From contig CALTTS010000018.1 of assembly GCA_943912265.1 (NCBI GenBank), positions 1 through 64,000 of the forward strand: DNA of 64,000 nt, in the 5' to 3' direction. Position 1 is the first letter of the stretch, and each line of letters begins with the position of its first letter. This DNA is from an uncultured Xanthomonas sp. Lineage in GTDB: Bacteria; Pseudomonadota; Gammaproteobacteria; Xanthomonadales; Xanthomonadaceae. This document shows, piece after piece, positions 45,694-54,230 of the stretch. The notes under the pieces were generated by a model, which had not been told where the DNA came from, ran no database searches, and was given only the letters and a program-made list of their open reading frames with translations. Both the position numbers and the translations under genes were made by a program.

Positions 45694-45900
45694 TCACGAG
45701 CCCTTTTCTTCCTGAGCCGCATGCTCATCCGCACCACCGGCGCGCACCCAGTCGTCCACCTCGGACACCTGGAACTTCCACAACCGCCCCACGCGGTGTG
45801 CAGGCAGGCCCTTGCGGTCGATCCAGCGGTAGATCGAATCGCGCGTGACACCCAGATGCTCGGCAATCTGGTCCACGGAAACCCATGGTTCAGCGGTCAT
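45694..45900 (-). CDS. Small HTH protein, excisionase/AlpA-like (HTH_17)
   Basis: A 68-residue protein almost wholly made of a MerR/excisionase-type HTH: WVSVDQIAEHLGVTRDSIYR, then WIDRKGLPAHRVGRLWKF and a helix VSEVDDWVR. It starts the leftward operon 76 bp ahead of mod, a position suited to a regulator of restriction-modification expression. It could instead be a recombination directionality factor of a lost element. Confidence 0.85.
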   Translation of the reverse strand: MTAEPWVSVDQIAEHLGVTRDSIYRWIDRKGLPAHRVGRLWKFQVSEVDDWVRAGGADEHAAQEEKGS

Positions 45901-46082
45901 GGTAGGGCTCCGGCAGCAGCGGTTTTGGCGTCATAAAGTCGGTGTAAATCGCAAAGGATGCAATTTATCAGGTTGAAGGGCGGCAGACGAGGGTTCGATG
46001 CCGTGGGCATCATCTTTTTCTTGGCTTCTTGATCGTTCAGCGCGTGAATGGTGGCGTCATCCATCAACCAAGGAGCCCCGCG
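45901..46082. promoter_or_regulatory. Presumed promoter region of the defence operon
   Basis: A 180-bp gap upstream of the HTH gene and of the rightward gene remnants. AT-rich patches such as GTAAATCGCAAAGGATGC are present but I cannot assign a single -10/-35 pair. Confidence 0.3.
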
Positions 46083-46285
46083 ATGAACACCAAGACCACC
46101 GCCATCGACACCTATCGCACCGCACCGCCGCCATCCACATCAAGGTAGCGCGGCTGCGCCAACTGGCCGACAACCACTTCGGCCACAACCTGGACGCCAT
46201 CCACTGGGGCCACGTCGGTGACCTGGGGCGGGTGGATCAGGCACTGGATGATCTGCTGGCGATCTTCGACGATCAGGCTAAGTAA
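46083..46285 (+). pseudogene. Small mobile-element protein, frameshifted
   Basis: The frame from the ATG at 46083 (MNTKTTAIDTYRTA) stops early at a TAG. The +2 frame continues as AAIHIKVARLRQLADNHFG and on to IFDDQAK with a stop at 46285. One missing base near 46125 would join the two halves into a protein of about 67 residues like those found on ICE and plasmid accessory regions. Function unknown. Confidence 0.6.
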
Positions 46286-46296
46286 GGGAGGCCACG

Positions 46297-46782
46297 ATGG
46301 AGGCACTGCCGAAACTCTCCCCAGCCCAGGCCCTGTTGCTGCGTACCGCCACTCGCCGCGCTGATGGGCGCGTGATTCCGCCCGAAACTCTGCGCGGCGG
46401 CGCGCGGGTCAAGGTACTGGCCGCGTTGCTGCAGCGTGGCTGGATCGAGCCTGCCGACGACGGCCACGTGATGACCGACGCGGGCTACGCAGCCATCGGT
46501 CTGCAGCGCCCCGCACCGCTGGATGACGTCCAGTCGATGGACACCACCGACGACCTCCAACTTCTGGAGGGCATCCCGGTGCGCCCTGGCACCAAGCTTG
46601 CCGCACTGGTGATGGTATTGCGCAGCCCGCAGGGGGCGACCAGTCTCCAACTGATGCTGGCCACCGCCTGGCAGCCGCACACGGTGCGCGGGGCGATTTC
46701 CGGGTTGCTGCGCAAGAAGCTGGGCCTGAACGTGGTGCTGGCTCACAACGACAGCGGCGAAAGGGTGTACCGGGTGGTCTGA
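46297..46782 (+). CDS. DUF3489-domain protein
   Basis: A 161-residue protein. The C-terminal DUF3489 domain (TKLAALVMVLRSPQGATSLQ, then WQPHTVRGAISGLLRKKLG) looks like a winged-helix DNA-binding fold. The N-terminal half (LSPAQALLLRTATRRADGR) is also typical of DUF3489 proteins on integrative elements. Role unknown, possibly regulatory. It begins 11 bp after the frameshifted gene, so both were one transcript. Confidence 0.75.
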   Translation: MEALPKLSPAQALLLRTATRRADGRVIPPETLRGGARVKVLAALLQRGWIEPADDGHVMTDAGYAAIGLQRPAPLDDVQSMDTTDDLQLLEGIPVRPGTKLAALVMVLRSPQGATSLQLMLATAWQPHTVRGAISGLLRKKLGLNVVLAHNDSGERVYRVV

Positions 46783-46899
46783 TAGGTCGCCAAGGGTGTC
46801 CAGTTTCTGGAGGCCCTTGCCCATACCCCGGCGCTTCTGACGCATCGGACACAGGTTGTCGTAACTTCCCCTGAGGCGCGCACACGCGCACGCGTATAG

Positions 46900-47112
46900 A
46901 GAGTTACGTAGAGATGTGCGGCATTCGGCGCATTGGCCCACCAGCAGCAAGTCGCCACCCTTGATGGTGCCGCTGAAATTGGTGATCGTGGTTTCGTGAC
47001 GGCACTGGCCGCACCAGACGTTGGACAGCAGCCGCTAGCGAATGTCGGCAGGGATGGACTCCCAGCGCTGGCGGGCCGGCTTGGTAAAAGTGGGAAGTGA
47101 TTCGATGGTCAT
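46900..47112 (-). pseudogene. Zinc-ribbon mobile-element protein, amber-interrupted (3' limit approximate)
   Basis: From the ATG at 47112 the frame reads TIESLPTFTKPARQRWESIP, then TAG at 47035-47037. It continues in frame with RLLSNVWCGQCRHETTITNF and LLLVGQCAECRTSLRN, a four-cysteine zinc ribbon (CGQC, CAEC). Only one base change separates it from an open gene. It lies 3 bp after the toxin stop, so it belongs to the same leftward transcript. The original C-terminus is unclear. Confidence 0.6.
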
Positions 47113-47115
47113 GGT

Positions 47116-47616
47116 TCAGCGGACCCAGCGACGGGCATCCTTCAAGAGCAGCAACAATTGCTGTTCGCGCAGCGGTGACGCGATGAACCCGAACCGGGTG
47201 TAGAACCTCGCCGCTTCTTCATCGATGGGGTGGGTCAGCATGGCACGGATGCCGGCCTGTTCGGCAATCAGCATCGTGCGGCGAATCGCGTCCTGCAGCA
47301 GGCCAAAGCCTATACCTCGCCCCTGGTCCACCACCGAGACAGCGAGCCGCGCCAGAATCACAACTGGCAATGGGTACTGCCCCATCCCCTTGCGGATGCG
47401 CTCTGGCGCTTCCAGCGTGTCGACTTGTCCCACGGTCAGGCTGAAGTAGCCCGCCACGCGGCCATCGTCCTCGGCAACGACAAAGGTCTTGGCCGAGCCG
47501 CTGCCCTGCGCCTGGCGGGCGTGGCGCAACAGCCAGTCATTCAACGCGGGCTTGCCGCAATCAAAACCTTCCAGCCGATGCTGCGCGGCCAGAGGCTCCG
47601 GTGCGCGCAACGTCAC
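47116..47616 (-). CDS. GNAT-family acetyltransferase toxin (TacT/AtaT type)
   Basis: A 166-residue GNAT protein. Its acetyl-CoA-binding loop is VVDQGRGIGFGLLQDAIRR, with family stretches FDCGKPALNDWLLRHA and FYTRFGF. Such toxins acetylate the amino group of charged tRNA and stop translation. It overlaps the DUF1778 antitoxin gene by 4 bp (ATGA), the standard order of these pairs. Confidence 0.9.
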   Translation of the reverse strand: MTLRAPEPLAAQHRLEGFDCGKPALNDWLLRHARQAQGSGSAKTFVVAEDDGRVAGYFSLTVGQVDTLEAPERIRKGMGQYPLPVVILARLAVSVVDQGRGIGFGLLQDAIRRTMLIAEQAGIRAMLTHPIDEEAARFYTRFGFIASPLREQQLLLLLKDARRWVR

Positions 47617-47906
47617 TTCGTATCCCAGGGCGCCTTGCGGGCAAACAGGTCACGCAACCCTTCGTTGGCCTGTTCGGGGCGATCCAGCAGATCCATAAGG
47701 GCCTGGTACTGGCTACCCGAGACCATGAACAACCGCTGATCGAGCAGGGTCTGCTCGGCGGCCAGGCACGCGCTGTCGAGGATGAAGTCGGTCAGCGATT
47801 TGTGGGCCACCTCGGCGGCACGGCGCAGCACCACCTCCTGTTCGGGGGTAGCGCGCAGCCCAAGTCGGGAAGAACGGGCGGAAGGCGACGATGCAACGGC
47901 AGTCAT
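47613..47906 (-). CDS. DUF1778 ribbon-helix-helix antitoxin
   Basis: A 97-residue antitoxin of the TacA/AtaR type. The N-terminal ribbon-helix-helix (RLGLRATPEQEVVLRRAAEVA) binds DNA and represses the pair. The C-terminal tail (LFMVSGSQYQALMDLLDRP) should wrap the toxin. AAGAGGTG precedes the ATG. The AT-richer sequence at 47920-47960 is the likely operator and promoter. Confidence 0.9.
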   Translation of the reverse strand: MTAVASSPSARSSRLGLRATPEQEVVLRRAAEVAHKSLTDFILDSACLAAEQTLLDQRLFMVSGSQYQALMDLLDRPEQANEGLRDLFARKAPWDTK

Positions 47907-48179
47907 GGCAGCACCTCTTTTGTTAGATCAACTGCCGCAATGTTAGTACAAGTGACGCACGCTGTCTAGTTGCGGTGGTGACCGGCGGCCTTGGTTGACG
48001 ATGAACCGACGCGCGTAAGTTGTTGATTTTGCTAGGCCACCATCTGCGCCTACCCGCAGGCCAAACGGAGAACAGAGACAGCTCCGGCCGAGAAAGTGGC
48101 CGATTTCGGGCGTTTCGGCAGCAGGCCACCCGCAGCACAGACGGCCGGAACCCCGCGTGGTGCGGGGATTTCGGGCAAG
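47907..48179. other. Gap between antitoxin gene and ssrA terminator
   Basis: About 270 bp. It contains the toxin-antitoxin promoter near the left end and a CCCCGC/GCGGGG hairpin at 48151-48167. No gene can be supported. The island's right boundary should lie in here or at the ssrA 3' end. Confidence 0.45.
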
Positions 48180-48209
48180 AAAAAGGGCCCGGAGACTATC
48201 CGAGCCCTT
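48180..48209 (-). terminator. Intrinsic terminator of tmRNA
   Basis: Read on the minus strand, AAGGGC-T-CGGA pairs with TCCG-G-GCCCTT around TAGTC and is followed by a T run. It lies 5 nt after the tmRNA CCA end. Confidence 0.75.
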
Positions 48210-48214
48210 GTGTA

Positions 48215-48567
48215 TGGTGGAGGTGGGGGGAATCGAACCCCCGTCCGAAGGCGATCCATGCCCGGCGCTACATGCTTAGCTCGACGTTGGATCTCGCTCC
48301 CCGGCAGCACGTCGCGCAAAGCGCACCGGAGAACCAGCCTGCTTGATTTGACCCTTGCCGACAGGCGGCAGCTTCGGGCGATCCCGTGATGATGACCCTA
48401 CATCCACGAGCACGGGCACAAGTGGGTTCGGGGCTAGGCCTTAAGCGGCCAGAGCGTAGTTGTCGTCGTTGGCAACTATGAGTTTTGCCGCTGGATTAAC
48501 GAGGAAAGCTGCCCCCTCGGCATGCTCCGGACGACTTCACAACCCCCGTCGAAACCAGTGCACCCCC
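48215..48567 (-). ncRNA. ssrA: Transfer-messenger RNA (tmRNA)
   Basis: Rescues stalled ribosomes and tags the unfinished protein. The 5' end GGGGGTGCACTGGTTTCGAC and the 3' end with T-arm GGTTCGATTCCCCC and CCA are present. The acceptor strands GGGGGTG and CACCTCC pair. The tag reading frame (48473 down to 48441) encodes ANDDNYALAA and ends in TAA. Length 353 nt is normal for one-piece tmRNA. Its 3' side borders the accessory island. Confidence 0.96.
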
Positions 48568-48937
48568 GGGAAATCGTATCGGTCTACCGATGCAGGCAGT
48601 GTATGGGCAGCCCGGCCACATCACAAGGAAACCTGCGGCTGCGGTCAGGTCGGCGTCAGTCGCTGCATGTCGATGCGATGACCCGAAATGGACGCTGGCG
48701 GGCAGGGTGCGCGGTTGCCAGATGGCCCCGCGCTCCGTGCGAATCGGGCATGGGCCGTGGAAGTGGCCCGGCGGCGATACTCCTTCTCTGTCTTCAGGGT
48801 GGCTGGCCGGGAATGCGTGCCGGCCGGCCATCGCGGCCCGATGCGGCGAATTCCTACGGCCCTCCGGCATCGCGCCGATGGCGACATGGCCGGCCGGATG
48901 GGACCTTGCCGTGTCGGGCAGCGAGGCGTGGGTCGCG

Positions 48938-51367
48938 ATGGCGAACGGGGACGGATGGCGGCGGTTTGTCGGGCATGCGCGGCGCAGGGCTTCCGCTGCA
49001 ATGCGCGCCGCCCTGGCCTGGCCGGTGCCGTTGGCGGGCATCGCTTCCGCAGCGGCCTTGCTGGCCGGCACCACGGCGGGCCTGTGCGTCCCAGCCCTGC
49101 CGCCGGCATGGCTGTGCCTGGTCTTGCTGGCGGTTGGTGCGGCCGGGCTGTGGTGCGGCGGCGGCGCGCGGTTGCTCGGCGGGGGCCTGATCGGCTTTGC
49201 CTGGCTGGCGCTGCACGGGCAAGGGGTGCTGGCGGCGCAACTGCCGCCGGCTTGGGAAGGCCGGGTGCTGACGGTGCCGGGGCGGGTGGTCGATCTGCCG
49301 GACCCGCAGGCGCGGCGCACGCGGTTCCTGTTCCGGGCCGACGCCGAAGCCCCGGCTACCGTGCGCGGGCGCCTGCTGCAGGTGGACTGGCATGACGATT
49401 TCGGCGCGACGGTGGCGGGTCCGCGCGTCCGCCTGCATGCCGGGGAGCGCTGGCGGCTGCGACTGAAACTGCGCGCGCCGCGCGGACTGGGCAATCCCGG
49501 GCCGGTGGATGCGGAGCGGACGATGCTGGCGCGGCGGATCGCGGCGACCGGCCACGTGGCCGACCCGGCCTCGGCCGTGCGGCTGGCGCCGGCCCGTGGC
49601 GTGGATGCCTGGCGCGAACGGATGTCGGCCCGGATCGGGCAGTCGGTGCCGTCGCCGTCGTCGCGCTTCGTGCGCGCGCTGGCGCTGGGCGACACGCATG
49701 CGCTGTCGGACCCGGACTGGGCCGCGCTGCGAGCGGACGGGTTGACCCATTTGATCGCGATTTCGGGTTTCCACGTCGGGCTGGTGGCGGGATTTTTCGG
49801 TTTGCTGGCGGGTGGACTCTGGCGGCTGTTCCCGGAAGCGGGGCGGTGCTGGCCGCGGCCGGCGGCGATGGCGGTGGCCGCGCTGCTGGGCGGCATCGCC
49901 TATGCCGGCGCGGCCGGCTACGGCCTGCCGACGATGCGCACGGTGCTGATGATCGCGGTCGTCGCCGCGGCGCGGGCCTGGCGGCGGCCTGTGCGGGTGG
50001 CCGACGCACTGGCGTTCGCGCTGGTGGCGGTGCTGCTGGCCGATCCGCTGTCGGTGATGGCGGCCGGGTTCTGGCTCAGCTTTGCCGGCGTGGCCTGGCT
50101 GGCGTGGTGCCTGCCGGGGCAGGCCGGGCGCGGGCAGGGGATGCTGCGCGAATTCCTGTCGGCGCAGGGCGTGGCGACGGTGGGCCTGCTGCCGTTGACC
50201 GTGGTGCTGTTCGGCCAGGCCTCGCTGGCCGGGCCGTTCGCCAATCTGCTGGCCATCCCGTGGTGGAGTCTGGTGGTGGTGCCGCTGGCCTTGCTCGGCC
50301 TGCTGGCGGAGCTGGCCTGGCCGGGCGGCGGTGGCCCGTTCTGGCGCGCGGCGGCGTGGTGCTTCGACCTGACGTGGCCGCTGTTCGAGCGTCTGGCGTC
50401 GAGCCGGTTCGCGCTGTGGTGGCTGCCGGAGGCCGCATGGTTCGCGTTGCCGCTGGCGCTGGCCGGCGCCTTCTGGCTGCTGTTGCCGCGCGGCGTGCCG
50501 GGCAAGGCGCTGGCCTGCCTGCTGTGGCTGCCGCTGCTGTGGCCGGCGCGCCAGCTGCCGGCGCCCGGCGAGGCCGAAGTGCTGGTGCTGGACGTGGGCC
50601 AGGGGCTGGCCGTGCTGGTCCGCACCGCGACGCATCTGCTGGTCTACGATGCCGGCCCGGCGGTCCGGGACGGTTTCGATGCCGGCGAGCGGGTGGTGCT
50701 GCCGGTGATGCGGGCGCTCGGCCACGCGCGCGCGGACCGCATCGTGATCAGCCACGGCGATGCCGACCATGCCGGCGGCCTGGCCGCGCTGCGCCGGGAA
50801 CTGCCGGCGGTGGCGGTGTTCGCGCCGCCGCGTTCGCCGGTGCCGGCGGCCGCGGCCTGCGTGGCCGGGGAACGCTGGAACTGGGATGGCGTGCGCTTCC
50901 GCTTCCTGCATCCGCCGCCCGGCTTCCCGTACCTGCGCAACGAAGCCAGTTGCGTGCTGCGGGTCGAGACGGCGCGTGGCGCGGTGCTGCTGACCGGGGA
51001 CATCGGCGAGGTCATCGAGCGCCGCCTGCTGCGGGAGCAGCCGGCGGCGCTGCGCGCGGACGTCGTGCTGGTGCCGCACCATGGCAGCGGCGCTGCGGCC
51101 GATCCCGGCTTCATCGCCGCGACCGGCGCGCGCCTGGCGCTGGTGTCGGCCGGGCACGGCAACCGCTTCGGCCACCCGCGCGCGCAGACGCTGGCGCGCT
51201 GGCACGAGGCTGGCGCCGAGGTGCTGAACACCGCCGACAGCGGCGCCTTGCGCGCGTGGCTGGGGCGCGGCGGGCTGCAGGTGCGCGAACAGCGGCGCTG
51301 GCGCGCGCGCTGGTGGGACGCCGCCGGGCGCGCGCATGCGGCTGCTATCCTATCGGCCGACGATTGA
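48938..51367 (+). CDS. comEC: DNA uptake channel / metallo-beta-lactamase-like protein ComEC/Rec2
   Basis: Inner-membrane channel that passes single-stranded DNA during natural transformation. About 809 residues: N-terminal helices and DUF4131, the competence domain (LTHLIAISGFHVGLVAGFF, AGYGLPTMRTVLMIA) with many helices, and a C-terminal beta-lactamase-like domain with SHGDADHAGGL and LVPHHGSG. The start is uncertain: ATG at 48938 or 49001, since upstream sequence lacks features. It ends 29 bp before exbB. Confidence 0.9.
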   Translation: MANGDGWRRFVGHARRRASAAMRAALAWPVPLAGIASAAALLAGTTAGLCVPALPPAWLCLVLLAVGAAGLWCGGGARLLGGGLIGFAWLALHGQGVLAAQLPPAWEGRVLTVPGRVVDLPDPQARRTRFLFRADAEAPATVRGRLLQVDWHDDFGATVAGPRVRLHAGERWRLRLKLRAPRGLGNPGPVDAERTMLARRIAATGHVADPASAVRLAPARGVDAWRERMSARIGQSVPSPSSRFVRALALGDTHALSDPDWAALRADGLTHLIAISGFHVGLVAGFFGLLAGGLWRLFPEAGRCWPRPAAMAVAALLGGIAYAGAAGYGLPTMRTVLMIAVVAAARAWRRPVRVADALAFALVAVLLADPLSVMAAGFWLSFAGVAWLAWCLPGQAGRGQGMLREFLSAQGVATVGLLPLTVVLFGQASLAGPFANLLAIPWWSLVVVPLALLGLLAELAWPGGGGPFWRAAAWCFDLTWPLFERLASSRFALWWLPEAAWFALPLALAGAFWLLLPRGVPGKALACLLWLPLLWPARQLPAPGEAEVLVLDVGQGLAVLVRTATHLLVYDAGPAVRDGFDAGERVVLPVMRALGHARADRIVISHGDADHAGGLAALRRELPAVAVFAPPRSPVPAAAACVAGERWNWDGVRFRFLHPPPGFPYLRNEASCVLRVETARGAVLLTGDIGEVIERRLLREQPAALRADVVLVPHHGSGAAADPGFIAATGARLALVSAGHGNRFGHPRAQTLARWHEAGAEVLNTADSGALRAWLGRGGLQVREQRRWRARWWDAAGRAHAAAILSADD

Positions 51368-51396
51368 CTGCCCTTGCCGGGCCGAGGATTTTCGAC

Positions 51397-52035
51397 GTGT
51401 GGGAACTGGTCAAGGCGGGCGGCTGGCCGATGGTGCCGCTGTTGCTGCTGGGCGTGCTGGCGCTGGCGATCGTGCTGGAGCGGTTCTGGACCCTGCGCCG
51501 CGGGGACGTGCTGCCGCCGGGCCTGGCCGATGAGGTCTGCGCCTGGGCGGCGAAGGGCAAGCTCAACCGCGAGCACGTCGAATCGCTGCGCGCCAATTCC
51601 CCGCTCGGCGCCTTGCTGGCCTCGGCGCTGGACGTGCGCGGCCGGCCGCGCGAGGTGATCCGCGAGCGCATCGAGGACACCGGCCGGCACATCGCCTTCG
51701 ACATGGAGCGCTTCCTCAACACGCTGGGCACCATCGCCTCGGCGGCGCCGCTGCTCGGCCTGCTCGGCACCGTGGTCGGCATGATCCAGATGTTCCTGGG
51801 CATCCTCGGCCACGGCGTGGGCGACGTGAACCAGCTGGCCGGCGGCATCGGCAAGGCGCTGGTGTGCACCGCGACCGGCATGATCGTGGCGGTGCCGGCG
51901 CTGATCTGCCACCGCTACCTGCGGGGCCGGGTGGCCGCGTACGTGATCGAGATGGAGCGCGACGCCACGCGCCTGCTCGACGCGCTGGACGCCGCGCGGC
52001 CGGCGCCGGCGCAGGTGCGGCGCAACCCGGGCTGA
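51397..52035 (+). CDS. exbB: ExbB/TolQ-type proton channel subunit
   Basis: A 212-residue MotA/TolQ/ExbB protein. Three transmembrane segments: MVPLLLLGVLALAIVLERFW near the N-terminus, then IASAAPLLGLLGTVVGMIQ and IGKALVCTATGMIVAVPAL. It powers TonB- or Tol-like systems with ExbD. The start is GTG at 51397; TATCCT near 51345 may be its -10. In this family the pair sits before msbA and may serve lipid export or envelope energy supply. Confidence 0.9.
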   Translation: MWELVKAGGWPMVPLLLLGVLALAIVLERFWTLRRGDVLPPGLADEVCAWAAKGKLNREHVESLRANSPLGALLASALDVRGRPREVIRERIEDTGRHIAFDMERFLNTLGTIASAAPLLGLLGTVVGMIQMFLGILGHGVGDVNQLAGGIGKALVCTATGMIVAVPALICHRYLRGRVAAYVIEMERDATRLLDALDAARPAPAQVRRNPG

Positions 52036-52041
52036 TCGCGC

Positions 52042-52476
52042 ATGCGCATCCGCGACGACCGTGCCCGCGAGGAACCGGAGATCAACCTGGTGCCGTTGAT
52101 CGACGTGATCCTGGTGCTGATCATCTTCTTCGTGGTCACCACCACCTTCGACGCGCGTTCGGCGCTGCAGCTGCAGCTGCCGCAGGCCAGCGAGCGCGAC
52201 GTGCCGCCGCCGCAGTACGGCCTGAGCGTGCTGGTCAACGCCGACGGCCGCTATTTCGTCAACGACCGCGAACTGGTGGCCACGGATGCCGAATCGCTCA
52301 GGCGCGTCCTGTCCGACGCGGCCGGGCCGGGGCGCGACAAGCCGGTGCTGCTGCGTGCCGACGCGCGCACGCCGTACCAGGCCGTCGTCACCGCGCAGGA
52401 CGTGCTGGCGCAGCTGGGTTTCCAGCGCATCGCCATCGCCACCGCCACCGCGCCGGCGAAGGAGGCGCGCAAGTGA
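52042..52476 (+). CDS. exbD: ExbD/TolR-type biopolymer transport subunit
   Basis: A 144-residue single-pass membrane protein. The N-terminal tail EINLVPLIDVILVLIIFFVV contains the conserved Asp of the proton path (LIDVIL). A periplasmic domain follows (GLSVLVNADGRYFVND, PYQAVVTAQDVLAQLG). It starts 6 bp after exbB and its stop overlaps msbA by 4 bp. Confidence 0.92.
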   Translation: MRIRDDRAREEPEINLVPLIDVILVLIIFFVVTTTFDARSALQLQLPQASERDVPPPQYGLSVLVNADGRYFVNDRELVATDAESLRRVLSDAAGPGRDKPVLLRADARTPYQAVVTAQDVLAQLGFQRIAIATATAPAKEARK

Positions 52477-54230
52477 GCGGCATGCAGCAGTCCCCGTGGG
52501 CGGTCTACAAGCGCCTGCTCCGCTACGCCGCCCGTTACCGCGGGCTGCTGGCGCTGGCCGCGGTTGGCGCGCTGCTGGAAGGCGTGGCCGGCGGCGCCTT
52601 CCTGGCGATGATGAAGCCGATCATCAACGAGACCTTCATCGAGAAGAGCAGCCAGCTCGGCTACCAGCTGCCGCTGGCGATCGTCGGCCTGTTCGTGCTG
52701 CGCGGCGTGGCCGGCTACTTGACCGACACCTCGATGGGGCGCGCGGCGCGCAGCATCGCCCGCGACATGCGGGTGAAGGTGCTGGACAAGTACCTGAAGA
52801 TGCCGGGCACGCGCTTCGACAGCGAGAACGTGCCGTCGATGCTGGTGCGGCTGGGCTCGGACAGCGACCAGGTGGCGCAGGCCGCGGTGGACGCGATGAA
52901 GGTCATGGTGCAGCAGTCGCTGCAGGTCATCAGCGCGGTGGCGGTGATGCTGTGGCACAGCTGGACGGTGACCGTGGCCATCGTGCTGGTCGCGCCGCCG
53001 CTGGCGTGGGTGATGGACCGGGTGGCCAAGCGCTACCGGCGCGTCAGCCACCGCATCCAGGAGAGTGGCGCGCACCTGATGCAGGCGGCGGACCAGGCGT
53101 TGTCCAACCAGCAGGACGTGAAGGTGTACGGCGCGCAGGCCGGCGAGATGCGGCGCTATTCCGCGCTGGCCGACACCAACCTCAAGCTGGCGATGAAGGT
53201 GGAGTCCACGCGCGCGATCTCCTCGGCGGCGGTGCAGCTGCTCGGCTCGGTCGGGCTGGCGCTGCTGCTGCTGATCTCCGGGCGCGAGGCGCTGGCGGGG
53301 CGGCTGACGGCCGGCGACTTCGTCCTGCTGATGACCTCGATGATGACCATCCTGCCCTCGCTCAAGCAGCTGACCAACGTGCAGAACATGCTCCAGCGCG
53401 GCGTTGCCTCGGCGCAGCGGCTGTTCTCGGTGCTCGATGCCGAGGACGAACCGGACCTCGGCACGCGGCCGCTGCCGCGCGCGCGCGGGCTGATCGAGTT
53501 CCGCCACGTGGTGGCGCGCTACCCGGGCCAGGACAGGCCGGCGCTGGACGACGTCAGCTTCGTCGCCCGTCCCGGCACGGTGACCGCCATCGTCGGCCGT
53601 TCCGGCAGCGGCAAGTCCTCGCTGATCAAGCTGATCCCGCGCTTCTATGCCCCGTCCGGCGGCAGCATCCTGCTCGACGGCCATCCGCTGGACGAATACC
53701 GGCTGGCCGACCTGCGCCGGCAGATCGCGCTGGTCGGCCAGCAGGTGATGCTGTTCGACGGCAGCGTGGCCGAGAACATCGCCTACGGCGAGATGGCCGG
53801 CGCTTCCGGCGAGGCGCTGCGCGCGGCGGTGACGGGGGCCAACGCCGCGGAGTTCGTCGACGAACTGCCCGGCGGCATGGAGGCGCAGATCGGCAGCAAG
53901 GGCGGGCGCCTGTCCGGCGGCCAGCGCCAGCGTCTGGCGATCGCCCGGGCGATGCTGAAGGACGCGCCGATCCTGATCCTCGACGAGGCCACCGCTTCGC
54001 TGGACAACGAATCCGAGCGGCTGGTGCAGGACGCGCTGGAGCGGCTGATGCCGGACCGCACCACCCTGGTCATCGCCCATCGCCTGTCCACCATCGAACA
54101 TGCCGATCAGGTGCTGGTGCTCGACCACGGCCGGCTGGTGGAGCAGGGCACGCCGGCCGAACTGCTCGCCGCCGGCGGCCTGTACGCGCACCTGTACCGG
54201 ATGCAGTTCCGCGAAGGCGGCGGCGCGTGA
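52473..54230 (+). CDS. msbA: Lipid A flippase MsbA (ABC exporter)
   Basis: Moves lipid A-core across the inner membrane using ATP. The 585-residue protein has six transmembrane helices and one nucleotide-binding domain: Walker A GRSGSGKSSL, signature LSGGQRQRLAIARA, Walker B with ILDEATASLD, and H-loop IAHRLSTIEHAD. The GTG at 52473 follows GGAGG and overlaps the exbD stop. Followed by lpxK with a 4-bp overlap, the classic msbA-lpxK pair. Confidence 0.96.
   Translation: MSGMQQSPWAVYKRLLRYAARYRGLLALAAVGALLEGVAGGAFLAMMKPIINETFIEKSSQLGYQLPLAIVGLFVLRGVAGYLTDTSMGRAARSIARDMRVKVLDKYLKMPGTRFDSENVPSMLVRLGSDSDQVAQAAVDAMKVMVQQSLQVISAVAVMLWHSWTVTVAIVLVAPPLAWVMDRVAKRYRRVSHRIQESGAHLMQAADQALSNQQDVKVYGAQAGEMRRYSALADTNLKLAMKVESTRAISSAAVQLLGSVGLALLLLISGREALAGRLTAGDFVLLMTSMMTILPSLKQLTNVQNMLQRGVASAQRLFSVLDAEDEPDLGTRPLPRARGLIEFRHVVARYPGQDRPALDDVSFVARPGTVTAIVGRSGSGKSSLIKLIPRFYAPSGGSILLDGHPLDEYRLADLRRQIALVGQQVMLFDGSVAENIAYGEMAGASGEALRAAVTGANAAEFVDELPGGMEAQIGSKGGRLSGGQRQRLAIARAMLKDAPILILDEATASLDNESERLVQDALERLMPDRTTLVIAHRLSTIEHADQVLVLDHGRLVEQGTPAELLAAGGLYAHLYRMQFREGGGA

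Larger units (their letters stand above)
35810..48214. mobile_element. Accessory/defence island between csp and ssrA (limits approximate)
   Basis: This stretch has visibly lower GC and different codon use from both flanks. It carries restriction-type and TOTE-type defence genes, an excisionase-like HTH, decayed mobile-element genes and a toxin-antitoxin pair. It ends at ssrA, a classic island target. I found no integrase and no repeat of the ssrA 3' end at the other side, so the mechanism of entry and exact ends are unproven. Confidence 0.55.
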
